Of a stretch of DNA of 64,000 nucleotides, positions 47,726 to 59,817 are shown piece by piece. The stretch is taken from the NCBI GenBank assembly GCA_907164885.2, contig OU015493.1:64363477-64427476 (forward strand), given 5' to 3'. Each line of letters opens with the position of its first letter. Position 1 is the first letter of the stretch. This stretch comes from Dolomedes plantarius (taxonomy: Eukaryota > Arthropoda > Arachnida > Araneae > Dolomedidae). The translations under genes and the position numbers were made by a program. Below the pieces are notes generated by a model, which saw nothing but the letters and a program-made list of their open reading frames with translations, did not search any database and was not told the origin of the DNA.

Positions 47726-48472
47726 CACGCATTCCCAAACTTATTTCGTCAACCGCTCCCTTTTCAGAGAATAAATTACTCACCGCCTCCTTGGAAATTT
47801 ACCTTCCTTTGGGGGTAAACACGCATACAATGGCAAATTTTCGGCCTTTTATGTATATATCTTTCTGCCTATATAGAACATAGTAAAGAAATATGTTGTT
47901 GTAAATAGGATAACTTTAAGCTCAATACTATAAAATTATTCATTAAAATCAAACATAGTTACATTCGCATTACACACGGAAAATTAAGATAACGAAGGAT
48001 AATAATCGCTAGTAAATATTACAAATGACTGTAAATCTAATGAAGAGGATGAACTTGGTGCACAGCAATCAATTTATTTACGTATATTCTGCTCTGTTTT
48101 AGTGGGGGGCAAACGTATACCTAAATCACCGCGACTAGCAATTTGCAGTCGGTTTCTGTCTTTTGTTAACATATTTGTGAATGCACTGAACCCACGTTCC
48201 ACTAAATATGATAAAGAAAACGTTATTAAAAATTTTTGTACCACAGTAACAACGTAACTGTTGATAGCTGTGTTTAAATTTAAATTTTAATTCTTCATTT
48301 GTTTTTACTTCTATCAGTTCTTGTAATTTTACAGCTCCTTCCGAGTTTTATCCTGAAAAAGGGTCGAAAACAACGCCCCCTAAATTTCTGTGGATCTTCT
48401 ACTGCTCCCCCCCTCCCCTGAAAGTCTCAAACACCCATAAGGGGGCGTTATCGCCCATGTTGAGAACCTATG
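47726..48472 (-). mobile_element. hAT element, internally deleted, perfect 8-bp target duplication
   Basis: ATTTAGAC occurs exactly at 47718-47725 and 48473-48480. Ends CACGCATTCCCAAAC and, inverted, CATAGGTTCTCAACATG are hAT-like. The minus strand retains the transposase C-terminus. Confidence 0.92.
48063..48290 (-). pseudogene. hAT transposase C-terminal fragment
   Basis: Minus-strand LSYLVERGFSAFTNMLTKDR followed by NRLQIASRGDLGIRLPPTK corresponds to the conserved hAT C-terminal dimerisation region (the ERGFSA block of hAT transposases). The catalytic core and BED zinc finger are absent. Confidence 0.85.
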
Positions 48473-48480
48473 ATTTAGAC

Positions 48481-50778
48481 TTTCACTTAGCATACTGCAT
48501 ATACCTGCATATTTACCTTATTACAAAACGTATACAAATTGGTGTGTGTGTGTATTTATTGTAATTAACTTCCTTCTATGCTTATTTATGAAATAAATTT
48601 AATGTATTGATCTATATTTATTGCGTAATATATGCTGATGACGAGAGAATTATGCAGATACAAGAGTACCACAGTTAATTAATCCCTTTTTTTTTCAAAA
48701 TTCAGTTATATTGCTGTCAATGTACTGCTACTAGCTGAATTTCCGATTGCTTTTTTGAATGTCATAGAAATATTCAAACTTATAGTTATGTTTTGACAAA
48801 CAATAAACATCCAATGATTGCATAAAATAAACAATATTTGTAATTGACTTTTTAATACTTTGTAACTGACTTTTTAATACTTTGTAATTGACTTTTTAAT
48901 ACTTATTAATTGGCTTTTTTCCCGTATCTCATGCCGTTTTTGAGATTAAAACGCTAATTTCAAAATTTGCCGATAGATGGCATTGTAAGTTGTCTCATCG
49001 AGTAGCGTATAGCCTTTTTACTGTACCTAGACACCAGCTTTATGGCCTAAGTCGTCACCGTTTAGAAGTTAAGGGGGGTGTAACGGATATAGGTGGGAGT
49101 TCTGCATGGTCATTAGGGCAACTTAACATAATTTTAAGTTCAAAACATATAATTACAGTCCAATACTCTTCCTATGTACAAACAGCTAGATAACTTTTAA
49201 ACAAACAATAAAATTCACATTTCAGAATTTAAAGTATATCCAAACTGTTAATGAAATTTCACTAAACTCCTCTCTTGCTTTTGTTGTTACAAAACTCCTA
49301 TTAAAATACAGAATTCAGAAACATCGTAACCATTAGGCCGGTACCACCAGACGGATTTAATCGAGGCCTTGCCGCCTGCAGAAATCATCGATATCTCATC
49401 ACGTCTAAATCGTGTGAAAAAGAAGCAAAACAGTCTCCATTTGGTGTTTTTAAATTTCGTAGTTTAAAGACGGTTTTTTTTTTCTTTTTAACGCGGATAA
49501 AATCTTTTCATATAAAATGGATTACGGTTACATCTGGATTCCATGAGAAACGTTTAGTAGAATATTTTTGTTGTTTACGAAATCCTTTGATATTAATCGG
49601 TAACGTCGATAACAAATCAAAAATATTGTAAAAATGTTATCGCCTTATATGTAAAGGAAAATAACGTGGCTGAGAAATATGATTCGATTAAAATACACAA
49701 GTATGCAAAAACAAAGTTATGATATTTTATATAACATTTTTACTGTTATAAAAGGAGGGATAGTTTATTGAAATATTGAGAAATATGATATGATTGAGAG
49801 AAATAAATTTACAAAAAAAATTATTAAAATGTTTTACATAATCTGCTATTATTGGAAAAAAAGATCAATACTTTGCAAAAGTATCGAGAAGTGTGGTTAG
49901 AATGAAAGATATTTGCATGCGTAAAGTGTTAAAATATTTTTAACTTTTTCTCTTGTTTTCGAACAATTATCTAACTAAAATATTTAAAAGGTTTTGTTTC
50001 ATTCGAATTTTTTAAGGTTTAATAATAAGCTTCTAAACTTATAGTGTTGAAGACTGTTAACTATTCCAGTTTTTCAGTTTCGAATATTCCCAATTATAAA
50101 TTAAGTAAAGTTTTGTACTAGTCACAATCGTGTCATTTACCAAGAGATGGTTAGTTCATTTAAAGCGTGAAATTAATTGGATTGATAAATGTATTATAGA
50201 TAAACAAGATATTTTTCAGAGGCATGTATTTCAAATATTTTATTTTATCTAAAAAATTACTTCCCTTCATCCAAAATAAACTATATTGAGAAGAGGGGTG
50301 AGAAAATGTGGTTTGTAAATGGAGAACGAGGAAAATTTCCTGTTTTTTTTCTACTGTCTAACTGCTACGTAATTTCATGACTAAGCGGTCTTATGGATTG
50401 TATTATACCTGAATAACGCGACATTCATATATATCTGAAAAGCATATCAGTAATGTCAATCCATTCTTGCATTACATTCCGTACGTTGTATTAGATCCTA
50501 CTTAAAAATTCATGCTGCAATAATAAAAAACCCTATTCGCATTATGAAAAGAAAAGTAACTCACACTGTTTCCCTACAACACATCAAAGTTCCTTAGAAG
50601 TCGGACCTGGTTTGTGCGTTATTCAAATCATGTCTCATACGATACTTTTTCATCATATCTATGTGTCTTGTTAACCGTCTTTGCAACTGACGTGCAAAAA
50701 TAGGGCTTTATGGGTCGACTCTGTACCAATTTTATGTTTGTAAAATTCACAGAGTTAAAATTGTGGTAAGCTCAAATA
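48481..50778. other. No gene recognised
   Basis: AT-rich 2.3-kb stretch. It contains a 23-bp tandem repeat (48838-48920) and nothing else identifiable. Confidence 0.4.
48838..48920. repeat. 23-bp tandem repeat, ~3.5 copies
   Basis: Unit TTTGTAATTGACTTTTTAAT followed by ACT; copies are nearly identical. Confidence 0.92.
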
Positions 50779-50780
50779 TA

Positions 50781-51535
50781 CAGGGTGATTCAAAAAGAAT
50801 ATAGCGATTACAAACGGCTATAACTATTTAATCGAAAAGAATTTATTGATAAGAATTACACAGAATGTAAATGGAAGTTCAAAATTTTGTTTACATACTT
50901 TATAAATGTTCTATGTGACTGCCCTTGGTCACACGGACAACATATAAACGGTAGTCCATTTCCCGCCATATATTCTGAAGAATATGTTGAGTCACCAATG
51001 CAAGCGCATTAGAAATGCGCCTTCTGAGTTTTGGAATTTTTTTCGGCAAAAGAAGCACATACACAAGGTCTTTCACATAACCCCATAGAAAGAAATCGCA
51101 GGGTGTCAAGTCCGGTGATCTAGGTGGCCAAGAGCGGAACACATTGTCGGCATCTCCAGTTCGACCGGGCCAACGCTTTGGAGGATGTTGGTTTAAAAAT
51201 GTACGAACCTCCATACCTCAATGTAGGGGTGTTCCATCTTGCTAAAAGATGTAATCCGCGAAATCCGTATCTAGCTGTGGCATACGGATTACATCTTTCA
51301 TCAAGATGGAACCTACCACATTGACTCCACATATTCTTCAGAATATATGGCGTGAAATGGACTACCGCTTAGATGTTGTCTGTGTGACCAAGGGGAGTCG
51401 CATAGAACATTTATAACATATGTAAATAAAATTTTGAACTTACTTTTACATTCTGTGTAATTCTTATCGATAAATTATTTTCGATTAAATAGTTATAGCA
51501 GTTTGTATCCACTATATTCATTTTGAATCACCCTT
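50781..51535. mobile_element. Fold-back derivative of a mariner-superfamily element
   Basis: TA-flanked; ends CAGGGTGATTCAAAAAGAAT and a near-match inverted. The arms (about 50781-50992 and 51326-51535) are long inverted copies that each include the transposase C-terminal codons, so both ends derive from the same 3' end. A nested hairpin lies at the centre (51231-51312). Confidence 0.88.
50900..51214 (-). pseudogene. Mariner-superfamily transposase C-terminal fragment
   Basis: Minus-strand WPPRSPDLTPCDFFLWGYVK carries the third catalytic Asp motif, followed by LRRRISNALALV and NIWREMDYRLYVV to the C-terminus. The N-terminal and first catalytic parts are missing, replaced by the inverted second copy of the 3' end. 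Confidence 0.88.
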
Positions 51536-52444
51536 TATACTGATACTTAACACGTGTTTTATATCATAGGCAAGCAGAAATAATGCAAAAACTAGTCTTG
51601 GACGACTAAAAAGGAGCACAACACATCCATATCTAGACGTTCAGCGAAAAATAGCAAAGAAACATGTTTAAGACGTCTTGATTCTAACGTATAAAAAACG
51701 TCTAAAAGTAGTTATGGTCGGTTTGGAAAAATTAGAATGGTTGATGTGGAAACTTCCCATCTGGAACATCTAATATATAAAAATGAATGTTTGTATCTCT
51801 GTAATTGTATAGAACAGTTTAGGAGCAACGATTTCTGTAATTGTATCCACAGTTTAGGAGCAACGATCGTGAAATTTTACATACAGGCGTCTTTAAAAAC
51901 AGCCGAGGGTCTGAAGAACTTCAAAAATCGAAATTAATTACCGTTGATTTTTAATTAATAAAAAACCAAAAATTTTGAAACTAAATGTAAGATGTTACAC
52001 TTTGTGGAATCACCCCTCTGAATATGGCGTCCACGTTAGGCTTAGCTGGCAAACAGCGAGCGAAAAGATAAAAATAAAAAAAATAAAAAAGTTTCAAGTT
52101 ATATATTAAACCAGAATAATAAATGAAAATAATAATCTTTCAAGTCAGATTTTATACTCTAAAATAAATCGGATCCAACGGCATATTGACACTATCACAC
52201 GCGATGGAAAATTCGAATCAACCACGCTAAGTGTCACAAGATCATTTTTAATCGCTACTGCAACCCCCCTCGCTTATGTCTTTGTGTCTATTGAAGAGTT
52301 AAAGACTAAGCTTCTATCCTGCTAACTTATTTCTAACTTAAAACTCCTCTTACTCCATAAATACATGTATATTCACCAACCCATAGCAACTTTCCAGTAA
52401 TTTTAGTACAAATATTCTCCTATTTACACAACACACCAGCATGT

Positions 52445-52515
52445 TATTGTGGCGCATTCGGTAAGAGCGTTCATTTACTATACTACACGTCGCGGGTTCG
52501 AATACGGATAGTACA
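52445..52515 (+). mobile_element. tRNA-like SINE head or tRNA pseudogene
   Basis: A-box-like TGGCGCATTCGGTAAGAGCG and B-box GGTTCGAATA at normal tRNA spacing. No matched acceptor stem is obvious, and a T-rich body follows. It lies inside the Helitron-like region. Confidence 0.6.
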
Positions 52516-52559
52516 GATTTTGCTAAACCTGTATTTTTAGCTTTTTTATGGAGGCTTTT

Positions 52560-52760
52560 TTGTTTCAGCTTTTATTTTATTATTTTTTAAATTATTATTA
52601 TTATTTTTTTTAATTTATTATTTTTTTAAATTATTTTTATTTTATTTTATTATTTTTTAAATTATTATTATTTTTTTTTATTTATTATTTTTTTAAATTA
52701 TTTTTATTTTATTTTATTATTTTTAAAAATTATTATTTTTATTTTATTTTATTTTTCATA
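52560..52760. repeat. A/T low-complexity tandem
   Basis: TTATTATTTTTTAAATTATT-type units repeated about three times. Confidence 0.85.
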
Positions 52761-53439
52761 TTATTAATGTCTATAACATTTCGTATACTTTTTTTTCTAT
52801 GTTATTTATACTGTGTTTATTTTTTTAATGGATTTTGGTAGGTTTATTATAAATTTATGTATTTTATGTTTTACTTTTCAGGAATTTTTGCTCCAATGAT
52901 AAAGGCTAAATCTTTTCTATGTTATTTATACTGTATTTAGTTTTAAATTGATTTTGGTTAACAAACATTCGACAATTTGACATTTTTACTTTTCAGCTTT
53001 ACTTTCCTAAAGACAATTTGACATTTTTCCTTTTCAGCTTTTAGTGGTTTATTATAAATGTATATATTTTATGCTTTACTTTTCAGGGTTTTTTTGCTCC
53101 AATGATGAAACGCTAAATCTAGCTGAATTCTGAAGAAATTATTGTAAATTTATGGTTTTTTATGTTGGGTTTTCTTTTTATTCATGTGTATAACATTTCA
53201 CATGCTTTTTATTCTATGATATTTATACTGTGTTTAGTTTTTAAATTGATTTTGGTTAACAAACATTCTTAAAATCCCGGGCAACGCCGGATAAATTATC
53301 ACCTGTGTAGGTTGATAATTTATAAATTTTAAAACTGTTACCACATGTATATTTACAGATCCACAAGAACTTTCCAATATTTTTAATTAATAAATAACCA
53401 ACAACTCTCGATTCACAAGCGTACAGTAGATGGCGCCAC

Positions 53440-53896
53440 TATTTTAATTTTATTTGTGTCTATTTCGTTGTTATGTGACGATAAATTTATTTAAAGTACC
53501 AGATAAAGAAATCACATGATCAGCGTTTAATAAATTAAATTGTAAAAATTAATCTTTAAAAATTCACCAAAAATTAGAAAATGGAGGTAAAGATGCGAAA
53601 AGAATTTCATTTTAAAGGAATTTTTATGATCTTTTTCGTGATATAAATTTTACAACCCTCAAATTATTATTTTAAATGCAAACTTGAAAAAAGTTACAAA
53701 AACAGATTAAAAATTTAATTTAAAAAAATCTAAGAAGAATTTTTCAAAAATTTTTCTTAGTGCACCCCTACATTATAAGAAGAATCGCTATGCAAAATTT
53801 CAGTCCTTTAGGTTCAACGGTTTGGTCTGTACTTTGTATGTCAGTCAGTCAATCAGTCAGTTAGTCAGTTACGGAACTGTTTTATATATATATAGA
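53440..53896 (-). mobile_element. Nested Helitron-like fragment, opposite orientation
   Basis: On the minus strand it starts TCTATATATATATAAAACAG after an A, followed by GTTCCGTAACTGACTAACTG. It matches the interior of 20280-20720 and the 61251 and 63199 elements. Confidence 0.65.
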
Positions 53897-55029
53897 TTTT
53901 TATTACTATCTCTATATCGTAACGTTAACTTCATGCGCACACATTATTTTTAACTGGCATTCAATTGGCTGTTAAAACTTTATATTTACATCCTATTTAA
54001 AAGAAGTAGGGTGTAAATTGTAGGGTGGAAAGTTGGTAAAATTAAAATTTTGTGCAATGTATTTTAATTTCTCGATTAAAAGTAGTTTTTTTCTAAAAAT
54101 CAATTTATTTCGCTTGAAAAGCTAAATATTTTATGCACGCGGTTTATATTATTATTACTATCTTTACATCGTAACGTTAACTTCATGCGCGAGCATTATT
54201 TTCTTATGCTTTTTTTATTATTATCATCTTTATAATAGATTTATTTTCATATGGTTTTAAGCAACTATCGTTTTTATTCATATTATGTTGGTTTTTTATT
54301 AATTAAAAATTAAGGGTAATTAATTTCGATTCCGGAAGTTCTTATCTTTATTTTCATATGCTTTTTCATTTACGAATTATTCAAATGTTGGTTAAAAAAC
54401 TTTTGCGTAATTTATATATTTGTGTGTGTTTAATTATTGAAATTAATAAATTTATATTTCTGGAGAGGATGTTTCAGATTTTAGTGGTACTATGATGAAA
54501 GGCTGAATATACCAAAATTCTGAGGAGTTTATTATGGAGAGAAAAGGAATTTAATATGTAGAGGATGTTTATAGGAGTTAAATGTGGAGAGGAGTTGAAT
54601 GGTTTGCAGCCCTCAATCAAACACTTCATTTTTTTAAGAGGCAACGCTGCAGTCATATCATTGTTCTATTGGAAATTTCTGCTGAACCTGTAATTGCAGC
54701 TTTTTTTTACCCCAATGATGAAAGGCTAATTCTAGCTGAATTCTGAGGAGTTTATTATAAATTTATATATTTATAGATTTCACAAGGTTTTTTTTCTATG
54801 TTATTTATACTGTGCTTAGTTTTAAATTAATTTTGGTTAACAAACATTAGAGAATTTGACATTTTTACTTTTCAGATTTTAGTATTAAAATGATGAAAGG
54901 CTGAAATTCTGAGACGTGTATAACATTTCACATATATTTTTTATGTTATTTATACTGTGCTAATTTTTAAATTGATTTTGGTTAACAACATTCTTAAAAT
55001 CCCGGGCATCGTCGGGTACTTCAGCTAGT

Positions 55030-55450
55030 TGGTAAATAAAATTCTAAATATTAGCCTATGGGATTCAGTAATGCCAAGGTCACCGTGGTTTCATGTTAAA
55101 AATAAAACACGGTTAAAAATTAAAGATTTCTTACTATTTGAATTGAGAGTGCAGGCCCTCAAAATTATAAACGAATATCTGTCCTCATCATTTGTTCATT
55201 TTTTTCGCTTCAAAAACATCCCATTTGTAAATAGATTATTTTAATGGGCGAAAATGGATCATAATTTTATTCTTAAATTTTTTTTTCTCGCCAACTTAAA
55301 ATATCACAATTCATCAAAACATCACGACAATTTATGATGCTAAAAACATCATAAATTGTTTAACAGATTTAAAGATATGCCTACTGTAAGGCAGTTTCCT
55401 GCGTATAAGAATTTAGTCCAAACAAATTACATCATCTCCATATTTGAGGA
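55030..55450. other. No gene; one hairpin
   Basis: AT-rich. ACAATTTATGATG and its inverted copy flank a 7-base loop at 55329-55361. Confidence 0.5.
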
Positions 55451-55453
55451 GTT

Positions 55454-55684
55454 GAAAGGCAAAGTGGTGTAAGTCACATTTTCAACTTTTTTCATTTGGG
55501 GTCAAATATGTAAACTCCATTGTCAATTTATGCTGTAATTGTAAATATTTATTATTTGCAATATTGTAATAATTGTTCTGAATTATAATTTGTTCAATTT
55601 ATGGTGGAATTTTTTGTAGTTTTGGCAGTTAAATTATTTTGACTTACACCACTTGACTTACTGACTTACACCACTTTGCCTTTC
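55454..55684. mobile_element. MITE with GGCAAAGTGGTGTAAGTCA ends
   Basis: Left GAAAGGCAAAGTGGTGTAAG and its perfect inverted copy at 55665-55684. The right side repeats GACTTACACCACTT in tandem. 231 bp; superfamily unknown. Confidence 0.78.
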
Positions 55685-55689
55685 ACCGC

Positions 55690-56380
55690 CTCATTTGACA
55701 TGCTGCATGATCTGAACAATGAAATTCAAACTTTTGTAATTTACTGATTTTCGCTACCTTAAAAACCGATTTCAAAGGGCTAGAACAATGTTTTTCAATA
55801 CGCCTATTATGAGAAAATATGTAAGACTAGGGATTTGCAGCAGACAAGTAAAATCACATGATATTACATATGGAAGTCAAACTTTTGGATTTTATCTATT
55901 TTCTAACTTTAAATTCGAATACGTCAATATCTATTCGTTAAAAATAGTTAATCAAACTTTTTTACAAAAACACTCATTGTGTAATAACAATCATCTAAGA
56001 ATAGGTATTTGGTTACAAGATATTGCATGATACTAACATGCGAATTCAAGCTTTTAAATTTTACCAATTTCTGCCAAGTTTTTCGGGATACATTTATTAC
56101 GACAAATAATTACCGAATAGAGCCGCAAATTGAAACAAACTACATGATACTAACATCTGGAGCCAAATTGTTAATTATGTCCGAAATCAATTTGTAGAAT
56201 CAATCTGTAAACCGTGTCAAATAAGGGATTATAATCGATTTTCGCCACCTTTAAAATCGAATTCCTCAAAATCAGTGTTTGTCCACATGGTACGGTTAGA
56301 CAGGAAACAGAATATCTTTTAACAGCACAACACACTCGTCATAATCAGAGTTCACGCTTTTAACTAAATTCCAGGAGATG
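55690..56380 (+). repeat. Degenerate tandem repeat of ~115-170 bp
   Basis: Related blocks start with CATGATACTAACAT-like sequence at about 55703, 55857, 56027 and 56142. Each is followed by ATTCAAACTTTT and, in some, TTTCGCCACCTTTAAAA. Strong divergence between units. Confidence 0.6.
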
Positions 56381-56411
56381 GAATCGCACATATGAACTCC
56401 TGGAATTTTGA
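56374..56411. repeat. 13-bp inverted repeat
   Basis: AAATTCCAGGAG and CTCCTGGAATTT face each other across about 14 bases. Confidence 0.7.
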
Positions 56412-56909
56412 AGCAAGCATTCTATTCCATAGAAAATTCCTGTATGCCAGGAAATTTGATCTTTTGAATACGATCTCTAACACTGCGGCCAGCGCAGACG
56501 TTTCGTTATTACTCCAACGGCGCAGTGTGCTAACCGCTGGTATTAGTTTATTATTAGCACTATAAGATCCTATTGCTATGATGGATTTGCGGTTCGCCCT
56601 TCTCGAGTTCGCCTAAATTTCCAATAAAATAATTAATATAGCAATTCCTTGGGGGCGTTTAACAGGGTAAAAGGAAAAATAAGGAATTTAATCAATAACA
56701 CCTTGGTGCGTATTTTAAAATCTTGAAGAGAATCTTTGTTTCAGTGAATTTTTTTAATTATATATTCGAGACCATTATTTTTCTACAGTGCTGAATTTTT
56801 TCATGCCGTTTGCATTCTAAGGGATCATCGACGGTCTTTCACAGTCGAGCTCCACGGTAACGACCTCCTATCAGTAATGGGGATCAAACCCACGACTTTT
56901 GAACTATAA

Positions 56910-57161
56910 TTGAAGGCCTTATTTGAATAGTGGACCAACTCCATTTTTATTCATTTTGAGGTCCAGAGCCTTAAAGTCTAATGAAAGCTGAAAAATGACT
57001 CCTGATGTCAGATTTGTGGTGGCTTCTGTTGGAAGTAGAAATAAGCTGGAGGTGTACCAGTTTTAAAATAATATATAAATGACTTGTATCAAAATGAAAG
57101 TGAGGTTAACTTCATTTTAAAAAAAATTGGAGTTGGCCCACTATTCAAATAAGGCCTTCAA
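56910..57161. mobile_element. MITE with ~35-bp inverted ends
   Basis: The left end starts TTGAAGGCCTTATTTGAATA and continues GTGGACCAACTCCA; the right end is nearly identical when inverted. 252 bp. The flanking AATT on both sides may be part of the ends or a target duplication. Confidence 0.85.
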
Positions 57162-57164
57162 TTA

Positions 57165-59225
57165 GTTAATTAGATCAAATATAGAAGCAAAAACATTTTA
57201 TTATATTTGTTGTTATATCTTCTTCCCTCTTGAACCGTGATCATAAGGCATCAATCCTGATGCAAAAATATAATTTGTTAATATTTTTTTAAACTTAGGG
57301 AAGCCCCCAGAAAAGTTGAAGAAAAGTGGAGATGAATCTTTTCGAAATGACCGATTCAATTAAAAATGCATCGTATCTAATAATAGTGAATTTATTGGTC
57401 TGCAATACAGCGTATCAAAACCTGGTGTTACGTAACACCCCATGCTCGTAAGAATTCGGCAATCCTGACATGAATAGAAGCAAAAAAAATCTCTGTCTTT
57501 AAAATGGAGCTATGGTTACAGCTGTATTTTTATTACATATCCTAGTTTATTCTTCTCAAAGCTTAGACAGCTATGATAAATCTAGACTTCACTTTGAATG
57601 TCAGCGCTGTCATCTTTTTCTGAAAGAAGAACCTATTCTATATCGGCTAAATTATTTCAGTAAATCGGCTTTACCAGATTTTAAACGTTGAATTTAAAAT
57701 ATGAATTGCAATTTTTCATTAAGAATACTTTAACCTTATCTAGCTTTATATATTTTAATTGTTAATTACTCTCAACATTTAACTGTAGTGAGAGGTTTAG
57801 TTATTAACTGCATTTTTTATTTCTTTCAATCAGTTTAAAGTAAATCTATATATTTCTATAAATTTCCATGCGATAAATTGAAGATAATATACTTTTTTTT
57901 TCTTTCAGACTGTATGTCGAGAAAGAGGAAGGGAAATTTTTCAGCATTTTTGGAAAAATAATTAGCCAAAATTACCGAAAAATGTTCTTTTCAAAAGCCT
58001 TCCTCTTTGTGCAGAGAAAAGTCACTTCGAAAATAAAGCGTAATAATTAATTCTGACTCTTCAGTTATGAATAATTATGAATACTTTGGAGTACTGAAAT
58101 AAATTATCTCAAAACAAACCTTCCATTCAGCGCCTTTTTGAAATCACCCCGCTTCATAATTTTCAATGGCGGATGACCTGAATAGTTTAGTTACGTATAC
58201 TAATGTCAATAATTTTTGGTATCATGCAAAATGATCCGATAAAAGAAATCTAGTTCAATAGCACTTAAAATTGAATTCTACAGGTGCATATAAAAATCGG
58301 ATAACTTATTAACATCATACATATCATTTGTGAACTTAAAACTTTCATGGGTTAATCGAACTATTCACTTCTTCGAATCCGTTTCAAAAAAGGACGAATT
58401 CGTGTTGCGTCATAATGATTCGACTGTAACGAGGCGCATTTAATAGAATATTTCCCAGCGTGTAGAACGCATTGATATCTCATCACGGCGAGACCGAATC
58501 ACAGATTTTGCAGAGGAGCCATTAAATGTCACTTAGAAACTGGCATTAAAACGGCTAGGTCAATTTTTTGTTCCCTCTACGTTGTCTTCTCTCTTCGTCC
58601 AATGCGGAATGGTTGGTTTATGAGTACGTGTACGAGGCTCTCTCTCTCTCTCTCTCTCATGATTCGAATTAATGATGTATCATCAATCGAGCCGTCTAAC
58701 TCCGAAATCGTATTGCAGACGCTTGGTAATATGTCGACGCATTATCCTGACGAGGCATAATCACATTTCTTGCTTATATCATTCTCAGCTTCCATTCTTC
58801 GTAGAAATCAGATTACAGACATGTCGCGGGTAAATCGAAATTTCGATATGTCACTGCCGGAGACTACATTACATGTAAGTTGAGCAAAATAAAATTTTAT
58901 GAGACTTACGCGTGTAGTATTGAATGCTTTCCTTTGTTCCTCCTTCCTTTTCAAGCATTTTGGAGAAATTATAGGCTAATTTTCATATTTCCCCGAAATG
59001 AAAATCCATTTTGAGTTAATCTAATTAATAATCTCAAACTTGTGTTATCCTCTATGATATCTTATTTCTTGACGATACATAATTGCATTTCTCTCTTTAT
59101 TATTTTCTTTTACTTTTCGGCAGAAATTGGAGTGCGGATCCGTCGAGCTCAGATCGGAATTTCATTCTCCAAAATGGCTTTCCATAAATCAGAAAAATCG
59201 AAGATTTGCATTGACTATTGGCGGG
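57165..59225. other. No gene recognised
   Basis: AT-rich; a (CT)n run at 58638-58660 is the only simple structure. Confidence 0.4.
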
Positions 59226-59290
59226 AATATGGCCGAATGGCTAGGACGCTGGCATTCGTTACCAGAGTCTGTGAGTTGGAGTCCCACTGT
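59226..59290 (+). mobile_element. tRNA-like SINE head or tRNA pseudogene
   Basis: ATGGCCGAATGGCTAGGACG (A-box region) and GAGTTGGAGTCCCAC (B-box region) at tRNA-like spacing, next to the MITE at 59329. Terminal stem pairing is not convincing. Confidence 0.55.
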
Positions 59291-59328
59291 TAGCATGGAC
59301 GTATGTAGCCATTCGGAATCGACTTTAA

Positions 59329-59572
59329 CCCTTTCAGGGGCAACGACCTGCACCGTTTGCATAGTGCAGATCCCCCCCCCCCCCCGATTTTTTAACCTAA
59401 AGGATCTTGAAAAATTTTCCAATTAAAGGTTTCAAAATGTTTTTACTTCTTTAAACTGATAACAGATGACTGTACTAGCCATTTCCTGCTCATTTAAGTG
59501 GAATACATTGAATGTAAGTAAAAAATGACTAGATTTAGGCGTTTGCACTGTGCAAACGGCGCCCCCATACGG
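59329..59572. mobile_element. TTAA-flanked MITE, CCCTTTCAGGGGC type, copy 2
   Basis: TTAA at 59325-59328; the right side is mutated to TTCA. It shares ends and interior with 25675-25904. A C-run of about 12 bases lies at 59372-59384. Confidence 0.88.
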
Positions 59573-59660
59573 TTCAGTAATAGCTCTCGGTCTTATAAGC
59601 CCTCGTGTATCAAACATTGACCTTAGCGCTCTAAACTAAAACCAAACTGTTGACTATTAA

Positions 59661-59773
59661 CCTTTAGCTTACGGGACTCATGATCTTCTTTCAATTCTTT
59701 TCAATTCCCTCTTTAGAAAAGGAAATTTCATATCCACTTTGTAAGAACGACCATTAAGGGGTTATATAAATAA

Positions 59774-59817
<44 letters not shown>

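Larger units (their letters stand above)
51779..55028 (+). mobile_element. Helitron-like composite element
   Basis: The 5' end TCTAATATATAAAAATGAAT follows an A. The 3' end has a CCCGGGCATCGTCGGG hairpin, then TACTTCAGCTAG, followed by T. A second hairpin end (CCCGGGCAACGCCGG, about 53271) and an oppositely oriented Helitron 5' end (53896) lie inside, so it is nested or mosaic. Modules such as CTATGTTATTTATACTGTGT recur at about 52790, 52915, 53215, 54795 and 54945. No Rep/helicase frame. Confidence 0.65.

Noticed and set aside
52445..52515. Functional tRNA gene (also considered at 59226-59290 and 45541-45601)
   Set aside because: Promoter-like boxes are present, but acceptor and anticodon stems do not pair convincingly. 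SINE heads or pseudogenes fit better.
56820..56900. tRNA-like B box (GGTTTGATCCC, minus) as a SINE
   Set aside because: No A box at the right distance; a single box in 64 kb can occur by chance.
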